DNA of 64,000 nucleotides from Fidelibacterota bacterium (GTDB lineage Bacteria; Marinisomatota; Marinisomatia; Marinisomatales; S15-B10). Of the stretch, positions 57,815 through 64,000 are shown piece after piece. Numbering within the stretch: the first letter of the stretch is position 1; each line of letters begins with the position of its first letter. A model generated the notes under the pieces. The model worked only from the letters and a program-made list of their open reading frames with translations. It was not told the origin of the DNA and did not search any database. Made by a program: the position numbers and the translations under genes. The stretch spans positions 52,371 to 116,370 of the forward strand of contig PAYY01000001.1 in NCBI GenBank assembly GCA_002715465.1, read 5' to 3'.

Positions 57815-60199
57815 ATGAAGATTCAATTATTAAATAATAAAAACAATAAATTATTATCTACTAATAAACAATGGGTTTTCTTTGGACCGATATGTTTAAT
57901 TCTTGTTTTAAGTATTAGTTGTGAAGACCCACTTGATTCTGTTGTCACTAAAAAGGATAAAAATGATCTTTTTGAATTGACACTAGAAAGTTCTAATCAA
58001 ATTGTTACTTCTAAAGGTTCTCTTGATATAATCGCTAAAATAGAACGATTACAAGATGGAATTGCTGATGTATCAAATAAAGTTCTTGGTGTATGGAATT
58101 TAATTTATAATGAACCTGATACACTTAATGCACAAACTCTAGAAGTCAATTTTACTTTTAATGGGGATCAGACAGTTGTGAAAAAAGAAACTTTTCGCTT
58201 CGCTGAAGTTTTCTCAAAAATTGTAGGCAAATGGAATATTATTTCAATTGCTGAAGACACAATTAATTCTAAAATTTTACAAATTCAATATGAATTTGAT
58301 GATGATACAACTGTTACTATTGAAGAGACCCATAAATTTGATGTATTGCAATTAGGATCTCAAGTACTCGGTGAATGGGAAGTGATAGAATCTAAAGTTG
58401 AAGGTTCAGCCATCAATATGCATGGGAAAACTTTAAAGTACACTTTTTCTAATGATAGTAGTGTTACTTTTGAAAAAACAGAACCGGCTTTATCAGGAAC
58501 CAATATTGGTTATTCTTCCATACCTGTTTTTGTTGACATCGATAAAGATGCTGATGCAGATCTATTTTTGGGAGTTCTTGATGGAACAGTTGGTTATTTT
58601 GAAAATGTAGGCACTACAATTAATCCCATCTTTTCTCAGAAAACAGGATCCAGTAACCCTCTCAATGATGTGGTTGTATCTGGGGGAGCTGCACCAGCAT
58701 TTGCGGATTTTGATAGTGATGGTGATATGGATGTTTTTATTGGTCAAGATGATGGGACGATTAACTATTTCAAAAATATCGGAACTAGTACTAACCCATC
58801 ATTTTCTGAACAAACTGGAGCCAATAATCCATTTAATAATGTACGTGACGGATATAATGCCGTACCCACTTTTGTTGATATTGATGATGATGGTGATATG
58901 GATGCATTCGTTGGAAGATTTGATGGTAAGGTTTACTATTATGAAAATGATGCTGGTACATTATCTCTGAAAGAAAATGATGCTGGCATAGCAAATCTTG
59001 TTGTCAATGCACATGCTGCACCGTCTTTTATTGACTTAGACAAAGATGGTGATTTAGATGCTTTTGTAGGTGCTGGAGATGGGACTATAAAGCATTTTAG
59101 TAATACTGGAAATAGCACTGGTCATTCTTTCTCTCTAGAACAAACAGGAGAGAATAATCCTTTGGGGTTTGTTGATGTGGGTGCGAATGCTGTCCTTAAT
59201 TTTCATGATATTGATAGTGATGGAGATTTTGATCTTTTCATTGGTGAATATGATGGAAACACTAATTATTATAAAAATAATGGATCAGCGAAACTTGCTA
59301 ATTTCCTTTTGGAAACAGAAAATTATGGAGCTCAACTTACTACTACTCGATCTGGTGGATGGAGTTATACTCATTCTAATAATAATTTAAAGATTGCATA
59401 TTATGATACCATTGGTGGCTCTGAAGAATTAGGTCAAATAAACTTTGACAGCGACAGCTCACAAACCCCTTTAAATTCATTTATGTACTGGATTACAAAT
59501 AAAAGAGAACTAATTTTGAAAAAGACAGCTCATGTCACGGAATTTTCTGCACCTTCAGATTCAGTTGTTTCAAAATCAGGAGGATGGGAATATAATAAAG
59601 ATTCTGAGAGTCTTACTGTTACAGTATATGGTGATAATGAATCTGGTATTGTGAAATTTGATTCAAAAGCCTCATCTGTGCCAATAGGCGCTTTTATGTA
59701 TTGGGAGAGTAATACAAGAGGTGCAATAACTTTCGTGAAAACTGCGAATGTTTTCGGTGCTGAACAAACTCCTGATTCTGTTGTTACATCCGCTGGTGGA
59801 TGGATATGGAATCCTGCAAATGGTAATCTTTCTACAACTATTGGTGGTAAAGAGCTAACAGGTACTGTTTCTTTTGAAACATTAGGTCCTGTTGTTCCTT
59901 TAGATGGATTTATGTATTGGACTACGGATCAAGAAGGTAGCTTAATATTCAAGAAAAAGTCTAATGTTAATGGAGGAGGTTCTTCTATGAAACTTGCTTT
60001 GGATGCAACAGATGGTACATTAGATATACATCATGTTTCTTCTTCTAGTAATATTTCAGTTGTTTTACCAGACAGTGCAAAGTCTAAATTTCAAGTGGAA
60101 GGACTGTTTATACCTAAGTATGGTAAAAAAAGCGCTCTTATTTCGGCAAAATTTCAAGACCTTTTTGTAAAAATACCTATAACTATTGTTGATCGATAA
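57815..60199 (+). CDS. Modular VCBS/FG-GAP repeat lipoprotein
   Basis: 794-residue exported protein; the hydrophobic leader ends in a good lipobox, LSISC with Cys36. After a short beta segment come three repeats of a lipocalin-like unit (VLGVWNLI, IVGKWNIIS, VLGEWEVIES; about 85-225). Next are about five VCBS/FG-GAP calcium-type repeats (FADFDSDGDMDVFIGQDDG, FVDIDDDGDMDAFVG, FIDLDKDGDLDAFVG, FHDIDSDGDFDLFIG). Three copies of a third unit follow (SGGW-x-Y..., FMYW-x-x-x; about 510-720), then an Ig-like tail (DGTLDI, KIPITIVD). Function is unknown. The secretin starts 6 nt downstream, so a link to secretion or surface assembly is plausible. Confidence 0.8.
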   Translation: MKIQLLNNKNNKLLSTNKQWVFFGPICLILVLSISCEDPLDSVVTKKDKNDLFELTLESSNQIVTSKGSLDIIAKIERLQDGIADVSNKVLGVWNLIYNEPDTLNAQTLEVNFTFNGDQTVVKKETFRFAEVFSKIVGKWNIISIAEDTINSKILQIQYEFDDDTTVTIEETHKFDVLQLGSQVLGEWEVIESKVEGSAINMHGKTLKYTFSNDSSVTFEKTEPALSGTNIGYSSIPVFVDIDKDADADLFLGVLDGTVGYFENVGTTINPIFSQKTGSSNPLNDVVVSGGAAPAFADFDSDGDMDVFIGQDDGTINYFKNIGTSTNPSFSEQTGANNPFNNVRDGYNAVPTFVDIDDDGDMDAFVGRFDGKVYYYENDAGTLSLKENDAGIANLVVNAHAAPSFIDLDKDGDLDAFVGAGDGTIKHFSNTGNSTGHSFSLEQTGENNPLGFVDVGANAVLNFHDIDSDGDFDLFIGEYDGNTNYYKNNGSAKLANFLLETENYGAQLTTTRSGGWSYTHSNNNLKIAYYDTIGGSEELGQINFDSDSSQTPLNSFMYWITNKRELILKKTAHVTEFSAPSDSVVSKSGGWEYNKDSESLTVTVYGDNESGIVKFDSKASSVPIGAFMYWESNTRGAITFVKTANVFGAEQTPDSVVTSAGGWIWNPANGNLSTTIGGKELTGTVSFETLGPVVPLDGFMYWTTDQEGSLIFKKKSNVNGGGSSMKLALDATDGTLDIHHVSSSSNISVVLPDSAKSKFQVEGLFIPKYGKKSALISAKFQDLFVKIPITIVDR

Positions 60200-60205
60200 C
60201 GAGTT

Positions 60206-62266
60206 GTGAAAAAACAATTTAATTTACTAGCATTAATACTGCTTCCTCTAATACTTCTAGGGCAATCCATGAGAGATTTGGAATACCAAGTTGTTAAACT
60301 AAGTTATGTTGAGGTAGATAGGGCATTGGCTATACTTAAATCCATTGGTTATACAGTGGTTGAGTTTAAAGGTGGAAAAGGTGAACTATCTGGTGAGTAT
60401 ACTTTTTCGCCATCCGTAGGTGGAACTTTAAATATTAAGGAGCTTCCCCAAAAAGATATTCTGCCCATAATAATAAAAGTACCAGACACAGAAACGGTAA
60501 GTCTTCTAACTCAAGAAAAAGGGAAGTCAGCTAAAGGGAAAAAAGCTGAATTAGGTCTTGATCTGGCTGGAATACCAATGCTTGGGACTACAGCTGGTTC
60601 TCCTCAACAGCAACTTCTTATTGGTTATAATCCAAATAACTTTGAACCTGTTGCTAGACTACTTGACCTTCTAAATAACAAAATTGATATTCCTGCTGCT
60701 CAGATTCAGATTGAAGCTCTTGTTATTGAAATGGATTCTGATAAGTTAAATTCGTTGGGTATTGATTTTGGTGCTTCTCAGGGAGGAATATCAGGTGATT
60801 TTCCTCCGCCTAATCCCCAAACTGGTTCATTGAACCCTTTTACTATTGTTTTTGATCGGACGGTTCTCGGAACTGCAACTGATTTTAACGCAAACCTTCA
60901 AGCATTAGTGAGTGCTAGTGCCGCTGAGATACTATCACGACCATCTGTTTTAGTATTAGATGGTCGTCAAGCTAGAATTCAGGTTGGGCAACAGATTCCT
61001 ATTGTAAAAACTACAAGTACCCAAACGGCTGTTTCAAAATCTGTTGACTATATACCTGTCGGAATAGTTCTTAATCTAAGACCTAGAGTTAGTGAAGATC
61101 AAACACGGATTACCATTCAAATTGAAACAATTATTACTGAAACTGAAGAGAGAACTGGAGCACTGGCTGCAACCTCTGGTGTCCAAGAAGCCCCACTAAT
61201 TAACAATCGGAAAGTTCAGTCATTTATTAGAGTCGCTAACAATACACCCTTTATTGTAGGGGGATTAATATCTAAAAAAAGGACTGATGTTAAGGGAGGT
61301 GTCCCATTTTTATCTGAGATTCCTATCCTTGGACGTCTTTTCTCTAGCTCTACTGTTGAGACACAAAGGAAAGAAGTTATTGTTGTTATAAAACCACATA
61401 TAGTTTCAGAGGAAGGGAATAACTTCAGTCGTGTAATACCTCTTGATTCAGATATCTTTAATGCATTCGGTAATCAGCTTTTTCAAAATAGTTACAGAGT
61501 TCAAAATGCTGATGTTTACGATCTTAGTTTTATTAATGAAAGTCCCGTTTTTAATCAGATGGTTACGGATATTTCTGCTGCAGCGGAGGAAAATAAAACA
61601 CTTAAGGTTACGCAACCATTTCAAGGAATTCTTGAGGGTGCAATACCTGGCGAAGAGATTATTGTTAGAAGAATGATCTATGATATTATAGAGAAAACGG
61701 GTTACTACAAGTATATAAATCCAAATCAAGTGATCTTTTTCAAAGCAGCGCCTGATGATCCTGCCGGTTTTCGAGTCAATGGTCTAAAGGAATATGTTGA
61801 GAGAATAAAAAAAAATAATGCTTTAAAATTAAGTTATTCTGTTCTCCAAAAAGCATCAGTTGAAAAACCATTTGTGAGGCCTACTGCTGATTTGGAATAT
61901 ATTTCATTCACTAAGTCATTTAATTACAGGAGTGAGCTACAGAAAACAAATTTTCATGGTTCCACGCCTGAAGAAGATATTTTCACCATCATAGTTCAAA
62001 ATAAGGATCATGAACGCCGTCTTTATGAAGTATTAATTCTAAGAAGGTTATTAGAAATTAATCCTGATCTTAAACTAAACATTCGTGATTTCAGACCGGG
62101 CATGGAAATCTTATTCCCAGCTCCAGAAGTATTAGAAAAAAATTTCCATGTTGTGGATCGTGACGTTGCTCGATATTTTTATGAAGTCAATAATTATTAT
62201 GGGATGTTTGAGATGGAATTCAATCGAAAAACTTCCACTGTTGGGCGTTTACTAGAAAATCGTTAA
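60206..62266 (+). CDS. Secretin (GspD/PilQ family) with C-terminal extension
   Basis: Outer-membrane channel subunit of type II secretion or type IV pilus type. The 686 residues have a signal peptide (about 1-20), N-domain material (about 25-175), then the secretin core (about 170-410): IQIEALVIEMD, ILSRPSVLVLDGRQARIQVG, ITIQIETIITETEE, VGGLISKKRTDV, GVPFLSEIPILGRLFSS and EVIVVIKPHIV. About 275 residues then follow the core and are not recognised, with a LysM-like ending (NIRDFRPGMEILFP). The GTG start follows the VCBS lipoprotein by 6 nt. No ATPase, pilin or inner-membrane secretion gene is nearby. Confidence 0.9.
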   Translation: MKKQFNLLALILLPLILLGQSMRDLEYQVVKLSYVEVDRALAILKSIGYTVVEFKGGKGELSGEYTFSPSVGGTLNIKELPQKDILPIIIKVPDTETVSLLTQEKGKSAKGKKAELGLDLAGIPMLGTTAGSPQQQLLIGYNPNNFEPVARLLDLLNNKIDIPAAQIQIEALVIEMDSDKLNSLGIDFGASQGGISGDFPPPNPQTGSLNPFTIVFDRTVLGTATDFNANLQALVSASAAEILSRPSVLVLDGRQARIQVGQQIPIVKTTSTQTAVSKSVDYIPVGIVLNLRPRVSEDQTRITIQIETIITETEERTGALAATSGVQEAPLINNRKVQSFIRVANNTPFIVGGLISKKRTDVKGGVPFLSEIPILGRLFSSSTVETQRKEVIVVIKPHIVSEEGNNFSRVIPLDSDIFNAFGNQLFQNSYRVQNADVYDLSFINESPVFNQMVTDISAAAEENKTLKVTQPFQGILEGAIPGEEIIVRRMIYDIIEKTGYYKYINPNQVIFFKAAPDDPAGFRVNGLKEYVERIKKNNALKLSYSVLQKASVEKPFVRPTADLEYISFTKSFNYRSELQKTNFHGSTPEEDIFTIIVQNKDHERRLYEVLILRRLLEINPDLKLNIRDFRPGMEILFPAPEVLEKNFHVVDRDVARYFYEVNNYYGMFEMEFNRKTSTVGRLLENR

Positions 62267-62365
62267 TGTGATACAAGTCATTGTTTTTGATATTTAATAA
62301 TGCTACTTTTCAGGTAGTTCGAGGCTTTCTGCCTATATTCAAGAATAAATAAGAGGTATTAAATC

Positions 62366-63448
62366 ATGAGAATGATTAAGTCATTAGTAGTTTCTATGCT
62401 ATTGTTAATGCTAAATCCTGCTGTTATTTATGCAGATGGTCATGCTAGTCCAGCGGTTGAAGCTGCTATAGATGCTTTAAAAGATCATATAAATAATCAT
62501 GTCGGTGAAGGGCAACTTGACGATCAAGATAAGGATGGTCTTAAAGCTTTCGCGAAAAGTTTAGAAGAGGCAGTCCGTGCGGAGCACCAAGAAGGTGGTT
62601 GTGAAAATTGTGCTGGCGATGTTATGACAGAAATTAGTGATTGGGCCAGTAATCTTGAGTGGTCAGATGGACAAGATCAGGGAGAATTCGTAATGGCTTT
62701 GATGGATCTATATTCGGATCTTGAAAATGCTATTCATCAAGAAGAAAATGAAAGTCACCAAGCTGAGGGAGGACATCATGAAGATGGCCCTCATCATAAT
62801 TGTGATGAAGGTTACTGGTGGTGTGCACTTTGTGAAGAGTGTATTCCTGAAGAAGATGGAAATTCTCACCATGCTGAAATGCATGAAGGTGAACCTCATG
62901 AAGGGTCGGGCCCATCTTTCGCAGATGTTGACGCTAATCAAGATGGTGTGATAAGCTATGAGGAAGCTTCAGAAGCTTTTGGCCATGAAGATGACTTTGA
63001 AGAAAAGTTTGCAGAAGTTGATTCAGATGGTGATGGTGAATTAACCCCAGAAGAGTTCCACGCAGCATCACCTCCTGAAGGTGGAGCTCCAGTTATCCAT
63101 GTATTTGATCATATTGATGGTGATGGAAATGGTGAGCTAGATGAAAATGAAGCTCTTACAGCTTATCCAGATTCAGATCAAGAAGAATTTGAAATGATTT
63201 CTGGTGGAGATGGATCTATAGATAGAATAGAGTATTACAATAGAGTAACAGAGGGTATGAAAGACTTTCAAGATGAAGGTGCTCAGCCTATATCAAGTTG
63301 GGGTGATTGGACGCTCCATAATTGTGCTGCATTATGTGCTGGTTTAGAAAGTATACCTGATGAAAATGATGATGCAGTTAGTGTTGAACAAGGTCAAGAG
63401 AATGGATGCCCATGTGCTCAAACTGGTCCACCACCTAATGACTATTAA
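62366..63448 (+). CDS. Secreted EF-hand protein with His/Cys-rich segment
   Basis: 360 residues with a signal peptide (about 1-24, cleaved after YADG region). A helical acidic domain comes first (about 30-120), then a His-rich stretch (GGHHEDGPHHNC) with a Cys cluster (C-x6-C-x2-C-x2-C in CDEGYWWCALCEEC). Three canonical calcium-binding loops follow (DANQDGVISYEE, DSDGDGELTPEE, DGDGNGELDENE; about 190-275), and a Cys-containing tail. The protein is strongly acidic. Probable extracellular or periplasmic metal binding; no enzyme domain seen. AGAGG precedes the ATG and a strong terminator follows. Confidence 0.82.
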   Translation: MRMIKSLVVSMLLLMLNPAVIYADGHASPAVEAAIDALKDHINNHVGEGQLDDQDKDGLKAFAKSLEEAVRAEHQEGGCENCAGDVMTEISDWASNLEWSDGQDQGEFVMALMDLYSDLENAIHQEENESHQAEGGHHEDGPHHNCDEGYWWCALCEECIPEEDGNSHHAEMHEGEPHEGSGPSFADVDANQDGVISYEEASEAFGHEDDFEEKFAEVDSDGDGELTPEEFHAASPPEGGAPVIHVFDHIDGDGNGELDENEALTAYPDSDQEEFEMISGGDGSIDRIEYYNRVTEGMKDFQDEGAQPISSWGDWTLHNCAALCAGLESIPDENDDAVSVEQGQENGCPCAQTGPPPNDY

Positions 63449-63476
63449 TCATTTTTAATTAATTGTAAGTCCATTA

Positions 63477-63504
63477 AAACCCCCGTTTCGACGGGGGTTT
63501 TTTT
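63477..63504 (+). terminator. Rho-independent terminator after the EF-hand gene
   Basis: A 10-bp stem AAACCCCCGT / ACGGGGGTTT with a TTCG tetraloop (63487-63490) runs into a T-tract (TTTTTTT from 63498), 28 bp after the EF-hand stop codon. The G-C core and U-run make it the clearest terminator in the window. Confidence 0.93.
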
Positions 63505-63567
63505 ATAAAAAAATTTGGAACTTTTCAATTTTGATTTTGTAGAATAATTAAATATGATAAAATTTAT

Positions 63568-63650
63568 ACGTAGCTGATCCCCTAAAAATGTCCCCTTTGC
63601 TACGTTAGGGCCGTGATGAAAGTCACGGCCCTCCTACTTTTGACGGAGGT
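63568..63650 (+). other. Structured intergenic segment, possible small RNA or repeat
   Basis: Between the terminator and the last gene, several complementary blocks nest. ACGTAGC (63569-63575) pairs with GCTACGT (63599-63605). CCCTAA (63580-63585) can alternatively pair with TTAGGG (63605-63610). A perfect 10-bp GC-rich hairpin AGGGCCGTGA / TCACGGCCCT (63607-63632) follows with a TGAAAG loop. CCTCC (63630-63634) pairs with GGAGG (63645-63649). No U-tract follows, so it is not a simple terminator. Identity unknown. Confidence 0.45.
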
Positions 63651-63721
63651 ATTTTCAATTCTAATAAATTATAAATTAATTGTTATTAACATGTAATTTT
63701 AGGTTAGAATCCTAAGTTTAT

Positions 63722-64000
63722 ATGAAGCAGCTGTATTTATCATTTTTCATAGTTTCCGGACTTTTTTCCCAACCTTATCATGCACCTCTTACATGGTCTT
63801 GGACCGGTAGAGTTCATCCTGAGTTAGAATGGTATACAATTTCGACTGAAAATTTTAATATCCATTATCACAGTGGGATTGAAAAAATTGCTCGAAAGGG
63901 AGCAACCATTTCGGAGAATGTTCTTCCTATTCTTCTTCAACAGATGGAATTGGATTCTATTCCCACTATTGATATTGTATTTACTTCAGCTGATCAGGTG
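63722..64000 (+). CDS. N-terminal part of a third surface zinc-peptidase-like protein (truncated by window end)
   Basis: Open from ATG 63722 to the window end, 93 codons. A signal peptide (about 1-18, ending GLFSQP) precedes a segment like the start of the 17562 protein: EWYTISTENFNIHYHSG parallels its QFIQSPHFDIYFYADG, and IDIVFTSADQV its VSIIIYNSHNDF. The His-Glu zinc site would lie beyond the window. I therefore call it a probable paralog of the peptidase/propeller/barrel proteins at 17562 and 41284, without seeing the remaining domains. Confidence 0.65.
   Translation, partial: MKQLYLSFFIVSGLFSQPYHAPLTWSWTGRVHPELEWYTISTENFNIHYHSGIEKIARKGATISENVLPILLQQMELDSIPTIDIVFTSADQV

Noticed and set aside
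58665..59390. Short plus-strand ORFs inside the VCBS lipoprotein
   Set aside because: They are frame shadows produced by the repetitive GAT-rich VCBS coding sequence.

Overview
The window is about 64 kb of AT-rich, gene-dense DNA from a Gram-negative bacterium. KDO/LPS synthesis and export genes, an LpxH-type lipid A hydrolase, a secretin and many predicted lipoproteins indicate an outer membrane. Several traits suggest the Fibrobacteres-Chlorobi-Bacteroidetes neighbourhood, perhaps a marine Marinimicrobia (SAR406)-like lineage: large zinc-peptidase/beta-propeller/beta-barrel proteins, an Ig-like lipoprotein with a GGPKD..PP N-terminus, and abundant EF-hand/VCBS secreted proteins. This placement is inference, because no rRNA is present. 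No transposase, integrase or CRISPR array was seen. The order of genes looks chromosomal.

Layout. (1) 1-11657: a tightly overlapping run kdsB(partial)-pyrG-kdsA-kdsC-kdsD-lptC-lptB-rpoN-hflK-hflC-hslV-hslU-argF. It makes KDO and its CTP, exports LPS, and adds sigma-54, the HflKC complex and the HslUV protease. argF carries an in-frame TAA. (2) 11651-17398: a secreted coiled-coil protein with no standard start codon converges on a minus-strand lpxH/HEAT-lipoprotein/coiled-coil-lipoprotein operon. (3) 17562-35628: the first large zinc-peptidase/propeller/barrel protein, radA, tgt, a degenerate AMP-binding protein, a cystathionine beta-synthase plus gamma-lyase pair, sfsA, an Ig-like lipoprotein, manC, an EF-G-like GTPase, a HIT protein, a sodium:solute symporter with a small membrane partner, and tRNA-Asn(GTT). 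(4) 35810-41024 (minus): a hexuronate/aldonate cassette with a UxaE-like epimerase, a zinc alcohol dehydrogenase and a complete TRAP transporter. (5) 41284-48614: a second peptidase/propeller/barrel protein, then ribD-ribE-ribBA-ribH and a cysteine desulfurase.

(6) 48691-53448: a structured leader resembling a Moco riboswitch, followed by moaA, a moaC-mogA fusion, a TauE/SafE permease, moeA, moaD and moaE. (7) 53526-57352: acetyl-CoA synthetase, converging on a minus-strand operon of MocA-like nucleotidyltransferase, XdhC, and an OsmC-family gene. The OsmC gene has two in-frame UGA codons. The second lies where the catalytic cysteine belongs. Each UGA is followed, after exactly 19 nt, by a perfect 6-bp hairpin with a 5-nt loop. 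This probable selenoprotein was missed by simple ORF calling and is the most interesting object in the window. (8) 57815-64000: a modular VCBS-repeat lipoprotein, a secretin with a long C-terminal extension, a His/Cys-rich EF-hand protein with a strong terminator, a structured intergenic segment, and the start of a third peptidase-family surface protein running off the end.

Together the window joins envelope biogenesis (LPS, outer-membrane proteins, secretin), cofactor synthesis (riboflavin, molybdopterin, sulfur mobilisation) and uptake of acidic sugars. Molybdenum-hydroxylase maturation factors (MocA, XdhC) are present, but no molybdoenzyme structural gene lies in the window.
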